From Lonicera japonica (taxonomy: Eukaryota > Streptophyta > Magnoliopsida > Dipsacales > Caprifoliaceae), in the NCBI GenBank assembly GCA_021464415.1, contig JAKCWG010000101.1, forward strand, positions 1-64,000: a stretch of 64,000 nucleotides of DNA. Direction: 5' to 3'. The position numbers and the translations under genes are program-made. A model generated the notes under the pieces. That model saw nothing but the letters and a program-made list of their open reading frames with translations, made no database searches and was not told the origin of the DNA. Below, one piece after another: positions 21,798 to 32,596 of this stretch. How positions within the stretch are numbered: the stretch's first letter is position 1; every line of letters starts with the position of its first letter.

Positions 21798-23323
21798 TGT
21801 GAGAATCCGCAAATGCGACCCCAGGGTCTCGATCCCGTTCTTGGGCGACTGAAACATCGGAGAGGATTCCGTCGTTCCATTTGCTTCTATTGGTTGATAA
21901 TTCATATCAAGTGTCCCTATGTTCTATTTTTAGATGCAAGAAGGTTCGTTCAGAGTCGCCAGTAATTTTTACGAGAAAACGGACAAAACAGTTGTGTAAG
22001 AGAAAAGGCTACAGATAAGCCTTTCTTTACACGTTTGTATACGAAACTAGGATTCTATAGGGTTCGAAAACTATGTTACGGATTGGGAAGGTGTTAAGCA
22101 CCCATTCCGCCCTTTCGGTCTCTAGTGGTCTTATATGTTTATTTTATATTGAAAAACTTGGATGCTTTTACTGACAGTCTATTAAGTGAAAACCCTAATT
22201 TCTGGGGAAAGCGGGGAAAGGGATAAAAATCTTTGTGTTCCGAGATCCAATGTTTTACTTTGAAAGACGTAAATATAAGTGACAAAAGGTTGTTTTACTT
22301 TAGAGAGAGTTTCCCGTTTTTATTTCTCAAATAATGACAGTTTTCTCGGGTTTTAACTTCTTTTGGAAAAAGTTCGGATCTTGTATCGGGACTAGTTTAA
22401 TGTGGACTTAGAACTTTTGAGGGGAGTTCTACCAAACACATCACAATCTATGAAAGAGATAGGATATACCGGGTTTTTAATTCCTACGTAAGTTTTACCG
22501 GTCCGGGTTTTGAAAACAGGATTTTATCCGGACGATAATGTACTTACTCTTTTGGTTTTGCAAATAATTTTATCAGGGTCTTTTGTTTTGAAAACAGTAG
22601 ACTATTTGTAACTTGGCAATTAGTTTATTCAAATAAAACGTGGACAAAACAACAGAAGTAAAACAAGTACACAAATATCTAATGTTAAATACTAGAAGAG
22701 ACTTTCTTTACCTTCCCGACGAGAATAATAATAAGAAAGAAAATATAATACGGCAGATAGATCTTCGGCGATAATAATCTTTTCCTTTTTCAGATATTTT
22801 TGAGAATTCAATCCCAGAGATGGGACACGTCGAGTGTCGAGAATAGATTCGATAATTCTTCAGGAATAAGACGATAATCGAGAATGCTTGACGAAAGACT
22901 AGAAAATCAGATATAAGCCAATAATTCTTCAATCCCAAGTTGCTATCCTTGAACCCTTGGGGGTGTTGACCTATTTATAGTGTGGGGGAAGGATTGTCGC
23001 GCGACACTTCCCCAGAAAGGGCATGTGTCGCGCGACAATGTGTACCATGTCGCGCGACAAACGGCTGAAGTGATGTTTCTGATAGACTGACGTGTCAGAG
23101 AGTGGATGGTCTGGTGTCAGAAGGGTTTGTCGCGTGACACAAGGGGGATTGTCGCGCGACATACTCCTTTGTCGTGCGACAATTTCTCTTAAAAATAGGT
23201 TTGTTTGGCCAACAAACCCCTTCGGGGCAGTCTCAGGTGTTCGGGTGGGTCCTGGACTCCAAAAACAATACTTCTCGAAGGTCGTTAGGGTTCTTGCGGG
23301 GGTCACAGATCGGGGTGTCTACA
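21798..23323 (-). repeat. Tat-1 5' LTR
   Basis: On plus it runs TGTGAGAATCC...GGTGTCTACA, 1526 bp, collinear with 3977-5501, and it is flanked on the outside by CATAT (23324-23328). The palindrome cluster is better preserved here than in the 3' LTR. Confidence 0.93.
22971..23181 (-). promoter_or_regulatory. Tat-1 gag-pol promoter: TATA box plus six palindromic sites
   Basis: TATA CTATAAATAG on minus (22971-22980). Perfect TGTCGCGCGACA lies at 22995-23006, 23026-23037, 23048-23059 and 23150-23161; one-mismatch sites at 23128-23139 (TGTCGCGTGACA) and 23170-23181 (TGTCGTGCGACA). Spacings are 31, 22, 80, 22 and 20 bp. The two imperfect sites differ by single C/T or G/A-type changes at CpG positions. 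Confidence 0.8.
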
Positions 23324-25749
23324 CATATCTTAAATTAAATCAAAATGGGGGGGTTTTCATAAAAATTCAGAATTTTACTTATACATGGGGGTTGGGCTGA
23401 TTTTTCTTAATCCTTTTGGTTTATTTATGGTTTATATATCATCTATTATATACTTTTAAGTGAATTCCCCATTTTATATTGAGAAAAATGAAGGTTGGTA
23501 TGAAACCCTTATGGACGAGTATGATAGCGGATAAGGAATTGAGGCGCGCTTATATAATGATAAATAAGTGGGTTTAAAGCTTATTGTGGTTATAATGCTT
23601 TATATGTATGACATTTACATTGTGTTTAAGCTATCAATTAGTTACTGATAAGAATTGTTAGTAGCCTGCCAGTCCGTAACTTTACTGGGCAATTTCTATA
23701 ACTGTTTTAAAAAGGTATGTAGACTAGAATAATTTGGGGGAGTTTGTATTGACCACAACTGTTATAAATTATGAATATTACTTGGCTTGGACTCGATCAC
23801 ATGATTTATTCTATAACTTACTAACTGGTGAAACTAGTTAAGAAATTTTTGATGGAGCCATGAATTGGCGTACTTAGCAATCTTTGTCTAAGTAAGGAAA
23901 TAATAATACTATATGTAGAACGTAAACTATATGATTTGAGATGTACGTTATATATGTACTAGTCGAATGCATAGTTTGTTTATGCTATTAAACTTATTGG
24001 ATACATAATAAATGTAAGAGTATAATTGGCGGATATTCTTCATATTTCCATAAGTTATGCTTAGGGCACTTGGCGTGCATTGTATATAACAGTCTTCATG
24101 ATATTTTTAAGACAGTACTTTATGTATAAGTATATGTATATATATGTGTGTGTACTATTAATAAGTATATTCTTTGGGGAGAATACTTTATATTGATCTC
24201 TTGGTTTTGCAAGGCGCTAATGGCCCATGGGGTTAACTTAGCCTCGGCGGCTACTTACCTTGATCCGTGTAGAGGGATCCCACTTTCAGAGTGGCATACT
24301 CTATGGTCCGTAAGGGGAGCCCGCTAAGTCGGCATACCCTGCACCATCTAGTTGGTGCATGGGGGGACCCAGCCTTGGGGGCTGCATACTCCAGCCTTGG
24401 GGGTTTAGATCGCGATCGCTGTGAACAGTAGAATAAATCCTACATGTCTAATGTGAGATGAGGTGGTAATATAGCTGCCGTTCATACCGGTGTATTTAGC
24501 TTCCCGATGGATGAGAGAGGGGATGTAGTCCTCGGGTGTATAGCTTCCCCGGCTGCGGATTAGTTTGTGTTGCTCCGTCCTTCGACGGACGTACTTGCAT
24601 GGGTTTTCAATTGTTAAGTATTTGGATCGTAGTCCCTAGAAAAAGGTCCTGCATGGGTTTAACTCCAAATGAAGTACAAGTTAGGATCAAGTCCCTGGGT
24701 AGTCCATTTGTTAGGAGGATACATGATTCGTTTAGAACTTTAAGGCTTTCGGGAACCTGAGTTCTAGGCCTAATGTACTATGGGGGTAAGCTAAGGCTAA
24801 ATACTAGAGTTATGAGAGTATATGTGTATGTATATGTACTTTAGCATATTTTATGTTATTCGTGAAAGGTATTGTTTTATCATACTGAACATACACTTAG
24901 AAAGTTACGAAGTGTGAGATGCCTTATAGTAAGCCAAATATGGATAAAATAATGTACTATAAGTAAAGTGATAGCTATAACTACTTGGCTTGGAGAATAA
25001 ACTTAACTTACACCGGAAAGAAATGATTCCTAAATCATGCGTACCCTAAGAAGCTAATATTTGTAGAAGGCTATAATATGAGATTTAGGGACATGAATGA
25101 TTAGTAATGAGGAATAGTTTTCGAGACCTTAGATAGAATGCTTAGTGGGGTTTGGTAAGCAATACAGGATAATTTTCATGGCTTGGTTTCCATATAATTG
25201 TATTAAACGACTTACCTATTTTTATATAAAAGGTACGTGTGCTTTCTATTGAAAACCTTATTTTCATTATAAACCCTCATAGTTCCCACTAAGCCCGGAT
25301 TTGGCTCATTCCTTCATTTTTCAACAGTTTTACAGATCCATACTCGAGGGTGGCACACGTGGTATGTTTATAGAAGCTCTGATGACCTGGAACCACTTTC
25401 TAGTCCTTTAACTTAAGGACTCTGCCGTAGAAATTTTTATATTACATTTTCAAACAATTGTATTGTTATGACCTCTTTATTATAAGAGGTGGACATTTAG
25501 AACTGATTGTATTATCTCAGATGTGGAGTATTAGTTTTATTAAATCGATTGTTTGTGAGATGATTTGGTTTGAAAATATTCTTTTAATTTACAGGGCGGT
25601 TATCGTATTTTACAAACTCCACATGCTGAAATTTTTTTGAAATTGATTTTACTTAATTTCTTTTATAATTCATACCCGCGTCACATACGACACTATGATT
25701 AACCGGGTCCCGGAGGTGAAAACCTCTTAACGGGATCCGGGGCGTCGCA

Positions 25750-26668
25750 GCTTTCCTTTCCACTTTAGATGCAAAATTGCTTTTCTTTAAATACATTAAA
25801 GATTTGTGTGCACATGATGCTAATTTTGGTGATGTGTTTAATGCAAGTGAGAGAGTGTCTTTTGGTAAATCCTATAGGCATAATGGGTTTTTATTTTGGG
25901 AAAATAAATTATGTGTGCCTATGTGTTCTTTGCGTGAATTGCTTATTACAGAAGCTCATGGTGGGGGGGGGGGGTTGATGGGTCATTTTGGTGTAGCTAA
26001 GACCTTAGGAATTTTGCATGAACATTTCTTTTGGCCTTATATGAAACGTGATATGAAAATAATCTGTGAAAAGCGTATCACTTATAAACAAGCTAAATTT
26101 AAGTTAAAACCCCTTGGTTTGTACACCCCGTTGCCTATACCTAGTGAACCTTGGACTAATATTTTTATGGATTTTGTTTTGGGTTTACCTAAGATTAAAA
26201 GGGGGAGAGATTCTGTTTTTGTGGTGGTAGACAGGTTTTCAAAGATGGCACACTTCATTGCATGTCATAAAACTGATGATGCATCACATATAGTTGATTT
26301 GTTCTTCAAAGAAATTGTTAGGTTGCATGGCATGCCTAAGACTATTGTTTCTCATAGAGATGCAAAATTTTTAAGTTACTTTTGGAAGACTTTGTGGGGA
26401 AAGTTAGGAACTAAGTCATTGTTTTCTACCACTTGTCATCCACAAACTGATGGTCAAACTGAAGTTGTTAACATAACTTTCCCTACTTTGTTATGTCCTA
26501 TCATTAAAAAGAACTTGAAAACATGGGAGGATTGTTTGCCATATGTTGAATTTGCTTATAATCGATATTTTCATTCCGCCACTAAGTACTCACACTTTGA
26601 GATTATTTATGGTTTTAATCCTTTATCTCCTTTGCATTTAACTCTTTTACCTCTGAGTGAACGAGTGA
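25750..26668 (+). pseudogene. Ty3/gypsy integrase (element K, right part)
   Basis: Continuing from 3154 after the nested insertion, the frame reads the zinc-binding region ([33 protein letters not shown]) and the catalytic core [13 protein letters not shown]...[32 protein letters not shown] and [12 protein letters not shown]. The second zinc cysteine and some other positions are altered, and a poly-G run (25964-25974) has expanded. Coding similarity stops abruptly at about 26665, where Tat-2 sequence begins. The original host gypsy belongs to a chromovirus-like or Reina-type lineage; lineage is uncertain. Confidence 0.85.
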
Positions 26669-27269
26669 CCTTTACCTCGTGTTCCCCATGAAGGGGATTT
26701 TTTCCTGAATTCCTCAAGAAAGGAATTCTTCGCATTCCCCACAATGGGAATTTCTCCGAAATCACATTCCCCACAATGGGAATTACCTTTTCCACATATT
26801 CCCCACGGTGGGAATCTTTTTCACATCCCCCAAAATAGGAGTTTTCATTTTTTACATAAATCCTCACGAAGGGAATTCTTCACATTACCAAAAGACGAGA
26901 ATCATTTCTGTTTCTCCTAAAAATATGGGAAATCTTCTTTGAAACACATTTCTCACAGTAATCATTGGGATTTTATAGAATATCAAAGCTCCCCGCATGA
27001 AAGGCCGAGAATCGTATATAGAGAAATACGCCGAGGGTAGAAAAATGCCGCTGAGGGTAGACGAAAGAAAAGATCGATGTATCGTATAGCCTAGCCAAGA
27101 GAAGGGACAGTCGTAGGTTGCATCGCCTAAGACACAACGAAATTCCTATGCCAGAAGGGTATGTTTTGATTCAAGTATCAATAAGTTGAGATTCACGCGA
27201 GAGTCGTGAATCGTTGTCTTCTTATCGTCCCAGAATCCTTGCAGGCAAAGATCCCGGGACGAGAGGGTT
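26669..27269 (+). mobile_element. Tat-2 3' internal tail with hairpin-like repeats
   Basis: From about 26686 to 26960 there are about eight degenerate units of 30-37 bp, each built on ATTCCCCAC-NN-TGGGAAT, an inverted-repeat core. They are followed by a polypurine tract (CGAGAGGG, 27260-27267) just before the LTR at 27270. Repeats before the PPT are also found in Tat-1. The 5' portion of this Tat-2 copy is missing; it abuts gypsy K. Confidence 0.65.
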
Positions 27270-28503
27270 TGTGAACATCCCAATCCATGACTCTCATGTG
27301 AATCTGGTTTTCGTACAAAATGAGTATTTTGCATCAAGTCTTAAGTCATCATGTATACAGAAGACTATTAGGAAAGATCCTGACTTGGAAACCATTGGGA
27401 GTCTGCCATAACCAATGTTGCCATTTCGCTTACTAGAAAAATTGAATTTTTTAGGTGTTTTGGGGCATTTTTGAAGTGCTACATGCACGCACCAACCGCA
27501 TGGCTCCCTGCCAGCCCTACAGTTGGGCCCTAGCCATAGCCCCCAACCACAGCCTCCAACCGCACGCTCTAGTCGCAGCCACCAACCGCACACCCCAGCC
27601 ATAGCCTTAGCCAACCTTGCCGCTACCCCCTGCGGCTGGCCCCTTTTTAAGCATTTTTGGCGAAAAAATCTCTAAAATAGGACCATTGGTGTCTCATTTG
27701 GGATCATCAACACTCTATAGAGTTTTTAGAGAAGAGAAACTCTGCTAAGATCACTAGAGAGTCTTTTTAGAAAGAGAAAGTCAGAGAGAAAAAGTTTTAG
27801 AGTCCTTTTAGATAAAGAAAGTCAAAGAGATAAAGTTTTTAGAGAAAGAAACGAGCAAGCAAGCACTCTTCGTTCTTCTTCAAGAACTTCAGGTACGTCT
27901 TTCTACAACTCTCCTGAATTTTAATACTGCATTTCAATACGAGTTTTAATACATAAAATTAGATAAATTGCAAAGAAGTTCACTGCTTTCAAAGCCAATC
28001 CTTTCTAAGTTTTGCAAGAAAACTAAAATACTTTTTAACACGTTTTCAAAACAAAATAAAATATAAAATCAGTTTCCAAAAAAATGGAACTACAAGACTC
28101 TGATTTCATTCCTCGAATGAATACGTAGGCGCTTACAAAGTTCGAGTATGATTTCAAAATATTATTTTATCTGAAAGGATCCTTTTGAAAGCTATTCAAA
28201 CTACTTGCATGATATCTAACATAGGAATTGAATACATGATCTATTAAGAGACCGAAAGGGCGAATTGGATGCCTAAGACCTTCCTAATTCGTAACATAGG
28301 TCTCGAACCCTAGCAAAACAAGTTATCAATAAATCTCTGGTTTCAAACGTATAAAAGATAGTTCGTTTGCGAATTACCTTTTGTATGATCTTTTGTTTGT
28401 TTTCTTATAAAACAAACTGGCGACTCTGAAAACACGTTTTCCTTCAAAACAAAAGAAAATAAAAAACCTCGAGAAGAAAGGAGGAAAAGCCCAGATTCTC
28501 AAA
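27270..28503 (+). repeat. Tat-2 3' LTR (G)
   Basis: It starts TGTGAACATCCC and ends about GATTCTCAAA, where TACA-type termini have decayed. It is the reverse-complement relative of the solo LTR at 60781-61998. It includes the block GACCGAAAGGGCGAATTGG (about 28252-28270) shared with Tat LTRs, and a decayed CAACCGCA/AGCCGCA motif cluster at about 27480-27640. The downstream flank TACGCGCTAGC matches 50682, showing where it entered LTR F. Confidence 0.78.
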
Positions 28504-28609
28504 TACGCGCTAGCGGATAATAACTAAGGTTTGTCGTATACTAGCATATGATGGAATCCTTTCATTTAAACATGAAATTATACTAAAAACATGTATAAGT
28601 AAAGGAAAT

Positions 28610-28751
28610 CAGCAACAAATCTCAACCCAAAGCCCCATGTATGTGCATATCAACAAGCTCATATGAAAATACCCAATTTTCAGCAACAAATCTCAACCCA
28701 AAGCCCCATGTATGTGCGTATCAACAAGCTTATATGAAAATACCCAATTTT
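28610..28751. repeat. 71-bp direct duplication in LTR F
   Basis: Two copies starting CAGCAACAAATC at 28610 and 28681 differ at about three positions. LTR E has a single copy, so the duplication arose in F after the two copies separated. Confidence 0.88.
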
Positions 28752-28905
28752 TCTTTGAAAAGAGAGATGTAACAACTAATAGTTGAAATTAAGCTTAGAT
28801 ACTAGTATTCCCACCTTATTTAAGCTATATCCTCGAAGAATAAGTGTTGGATTGGGCCGACTCATAGCAAATCCCGCATTTCCCCCAAAGAGCTCCAAGC
28901 CCTAG

Positions 28906-31900
28906 TGTGATGCCCCAAATCCCATTCCGAGATTTTCACCTCCGGGACCCAGTTAATCACGGATGCCGTGCGGGACGGCAGGTTTAAAATATTAAAATCA
29001 CAACCTTTTAAAAATATTTTTCTTGGATAAAACTTGATCCGTTTGAAAAACCCGTTTTATAAAATTTCGGCATGAGGAGTTCATTTGAACAACAATCCAC
29101 CTTGTAAAATTTGAAACCATTTTCATACAAATAAAATTTTCAATCATAGTTCCTCCAATGAGGTCCCAATTCAAGTTAAAATATTGTACACCATTTTCAA
29201 TAATAATACATATAATCAACTTGAATTTTGAATTATACAAACGATCTTTAAAACTAGTAAACGATAAGCCGTTTACGAATGACTATAAATGTCTAAGGTA
29301 ATCAGAGGTCATGGGCTTCACAATCGTGCCATCCCCCGAGATGTACCTGCAAAACTGAGTTGGAAAATGGGAGTGAGCCAAACACGGGCTCAGTGAAAAC
29401 TATGTAGGTTGTATATATAAAAATATACGTTGCGGAAAGAATGCATGTGAGGTGTAGTAATGAAAGTAATTTCATTTGTAATAAAATCATAGTATGACAT
29501 GCCTGCCAATGCTTTCCCATCCCCGAAATATCATAAGATATACACCCAATAAAAAAAATACAATTGAAAACTAGCTATAAATTTAAAATAGCTATAAGCC
29601 CATCCATACGGTGAAAGAAACATCGTTCAAATACAAATAGCCTTTAGTAAGAAAATATATATATATAAGAATCCGTTGGCTAGTTTATACAGCGTGGCAT
29701 CTTAATTGTATCATTTAAAACCTCTCACTCTCTTTCGACGATCATCTAAACAACTCGCAACTATCCAAGCGTCCGCCAGGTCTGCATTTCGTGGCCTTCC
29801 ACCCACGCAGCAGCAGGGCCTCTTGTTCGTTTTTGTGTACGGTTTTGGGTCTTTCACCCAGGGGCACTCAGTCCCAACTTACGGTCCCAACCTTTAGAGA
29901 TCAACCTAGGACCTACCATGAACTAGCGCAATAACACATATATCTATATATGCAACTATGTATCAGCTCAACCATTGAACCTCTTTGTTAAATAACTAAT
30001 GTAACAGTTCATATCGAACCTATCAACTAGCTAACAAGAATAAAAGTGATGAAAAGCTATCTTTAGTTCAAACATATCCTTAATACACCCATACTTGTGT
30101 AAAAATCATAATTATCGCTTACAACATCATAAAATATCAAAAATCATCATACTTGACTCAAAGATACGTTCAACATGTATATACATCAAAATACACACAT
30201 ATATATATATATCAAACTTACTTTTCTAAATGTCACATAAGTTATGTCCCCCAAGTACAACACATAACTCACGTAGCCACCAAGGCTATACGCTACGGTA
30301 ATAACCAAATGATATGATATGGTTCCCAAATCCATATATATATACGAAACCTCAAATAATGCATAAGAAATTTCATTCATATCTAAATAACATAACCTTA
30401 TCAAATTTACATAAACCATGAATATATATATGTTCCAACATATATGGTTATGTCTCATATGTATATATATATCTAGTGAGTATATACATATATATACATA
30501 CCGCAGATCAAACGGTTATATCTGTGTTGTACTTAAACTCACTTCGCTCAGTCCGTTAACTATTAACTTAATAAAGAATACCATTCGTATGGGGAGTTTC
30601 ATACATTTACATTAGATACGCTCCAAGCCAAGTATAACACACATATATATATATATATATTATAAGCTCTAAGTTCGATACAAACTTCCCATATGATTAA
30701 TGTACTTAGTTTACTCAAAATAAACTTAGAAATCTTCCTAGCGTAGTTACGGACTGGCGAGTAGTTAGCAAATCTCATAAATAAAAGGATAATAGTCAAA
30801 GTACAATAATAACATCGCAAACACAAGTAATTATACCCACATCATACTTTGAATTCTATATATATATGACCTCATATATATACCAAAGTTACTACTCGCT
30901 ATTGTACTCGCATAAGTGGTCCGTATGCAAACCATGCTTAAAACTCATGTATAATTGGGGCTTTAGGTATAAAAGTTATAATTAAGTTATATGTGACGCA
31001 AATCAACCAAATAATCGAAACAAAACAGCCCAACCCCCATGAATGTGTGATTTTTGAAATTAAGTGCAAAACCCCAAATTTTGGTTTGATTCAAAGTAAG
31101 TTATGCGTAATATCTTGAAAAGAAGCTGGTATACTAGTGTTCCCACCTATTGAGGGTTAATCCCTCGAAGAATCATGGAAGAAATGAGATGAGCCAAGCA
31201 AACATCGAGCTTCCCTCAAATTCGCCCAAAATCCAGCCACGGAGGAGCTTGAGGTTGAAGATGATGATGAATAATAGGTGGAGAAAGTGTGGGATGAAGG
31301 AGCTTGGTTCCTTACCTTGAATCTCCCACAAGGCTCACAAGTTTGTCACTCTTCTCTTTTACTAGGAGCTCTCAAGATGTGGAGGTGAATTAAGGAAGAA
31401 AATGGAGAAGCTCGTATATATATATATATATTGCTACTTCATTTTATGGAGAACTGTTCACGCGCGTGGGTTTGTGGCACTGAACTTTGAACATCCATAA
31501 CTTCTCGCTTGAAAGTCCGATTGTGGTGATCTTTATGTCCACGGAAAGGTAATTCGGAGCTCTACAACTTCTTAGAAGGAAGTGTTTTCAAATTCTGAAC
31601 AGATAATTCCCAAAAATTCGACGAAATCAGCGTGTTAATGTTACCGAATGAACAACTAATAACGATTGACCTATTTCGCGCTCAGTTTCAACCTAGTAGA
31701 AGTCCTAATTTGCCTTTGGCCAAAACAAGAAAGTTGTATATTGCTTAAAAATCTAGGGTACTTAGTGGGCGAAAACTCAATCTGACGAGGAACAAAGGAG
31801 TTACGCTTCCTCCAAGTTAACCAAAAATTATGAAGTTGGGTAAATTGAAAACTTTCAATCTACATCCCGATTTCGACTCGAACCACCCGAAATAACTTAC

Positions 31901-32058
31901 GGCTATTCTAACATGCTTAAATATATTAATGTAGCTTATCAGAAGTCTTCGAGCCATTCCAATCCTTTCGGAGCAAAATATGGCTATCCGAAGTCCACGT
32001 TTTCTTTACATGTGACTTGTATCGCGATTTTCGATAAATAGAGACACGGGGTGTTACA
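28906..32058 (-). mobile_element. Solo LTR D, 3153 bp
   Basis: It runs TGTGATGCCCC...GGTGTTACA with target duplication CCTAG (28901-28905 and 32059-32063). The homologous position in LTR E (about 51007) reads CAAGCCCTAGCCATGG without insertion. It has no PBS or pol. Its start matches the reverse complement of the end of LTR H (TCACCTCCGGGACCC block), so it is the same family, reading on minus. Confidence 0.88.
31415..31468 (-). promoter_or_regulatory. LTR D promoter: TATA run and palindrome CACGCGCGTG
   Basis: A TA repeat (31415-31431) can serve as a minus-strand TATA box. The perfect 10-bp palindrome CACGCGCGTG (31459-31468) lies about 28 bp upstream of it on the minus strand. Confidence 0.5.
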
Positions 32059-32249
32059 CCTAGCCATGGAGGATGAATAAGATGATGGAAAAGATGATGA
32101 AGGTGATGATGATTCGATGATAATCTAGTTAAATCTAGGTTAAGGGTAAACATACTTTCATAAAAGTCCCAAAAATTGCCTCTCAATCACCCCCTTGAAG
32201 ATCTTTATGTTGGTGTATGTGTTTGGGACGAAATGTGCTCTGTTTTGGA

Positions 32250-32311
32250 TTTATAATCTCGTTCAGGACTCCATCAGTCGATTGATCAATCCCCATCAGT
32301 CGACTGATGGG
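32250..32311 (-). promoter_or_regulatory. LTR F promoter: TATA box and 20-bp palindrome
   Basis: A minus-strand TATAAA (around 32250-32256) lies downstream of the perfect palindrome CCCATCAGTCGACTGATGGG (32292-32311). A decayed second copy (32271-32292) contains its own perfect ATTGATCAAT (32281-32290). Confidence 0.6.
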
Positions 32312-32406
32312 TGAATCTGGTGCACTGTTAGCATTTTGGCTATAACTTATTGCTCGAAACTCCGATTGAGGTGATCTTTATGTCTACGGAAAGGTAATTC
32401 AAATAT

Positions 32407-32579
32407 TGATAATTTAGAGAGAATGATTATATTATTCCATGATAACAAATAATGAAAACAACGCACCTTATATAGGAAATAAACACAACTCCTAATTACC
32501 CTAGAGTCCCTATCAAGATGGAATTCTATCCTCAACTAAAATAACATAAATAAATAAAATAAATAATACTGAATTATCA
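32407..32579 (-). repeat. Copia 3' LTR
   Basis: Starts TGATAATTTAGAG and ends CTGAATTATCA on plus. No difference from the other LTR was seen over 173 bp. Confidence 0.92.
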
Positions 32580-32580
32580 A

Positions 32581-32596
32581 TACTCCCCCTCAAGTT
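32581..32596 (-). other. Copia polypurine tract
   Basis: The minus strand reads ACTTGAGGGGGAGT immediately before the 3' LTR, the usual copia PPT form. Confidence 0.8.

Larger units (their letters stand above)
3977..23323 (-). mobile_element. Tat-1: 19.3-kb Tat/Ogre-lineage Ty3/gypsy element with two antisense genes
   Basis: It is bounded by 5-bp duplications CATAT (3972-3976 and 23324-23328) and LTRs of 1525 and 1526 bp. A PBS is adjacent to the right-hand LTR on the minus strand, so the element reads right to left. The order on minus is leader, gag, protease, linker, RT-RNase H, a second RNase H and integrase (21136 down to 14155). The second RNase H is a hallmark of the Tat lineage. Between integrase and the 3' LTR lie two plus-strand genes (7192-12235 and 12677-13933), each with its own TATA box. 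Stops and frameshifts break every ORF. Sampled LTR stretches differ by roughly 4-5% by eye, so insertion is not very recent. Confidence 0.92.
3155..25749 (+). mobile_element. Solo LTR H (chromovirus type) split by the Tat-1 insertion
   Basis: The element starts TGTAACACCCC (3155) and ends GGCGTCGCA (25749), with 5-bp target duplications GCTTT at 3150-3154 and 25750-25754. After subtracting the nested Tat-1 (3977-23323) and one copy of its TSD, about 3.24 kb remains (3155-3976 and 23329-25749). It has no PBS, PPT or pol, so it is a solo LTR. Its ends match, in reverse complement, the start of LTR D (28906) and the end of LTR E (51815), defining one LTR family in both orientations. Its insertion split gypsy element K. 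Confidence 0.85.

Noticed and set aside
30186..30826. Frames with many I/Y residues
   Set aside because: Artefacts of TATA/ATAT-rich sequence within solo LTR D.
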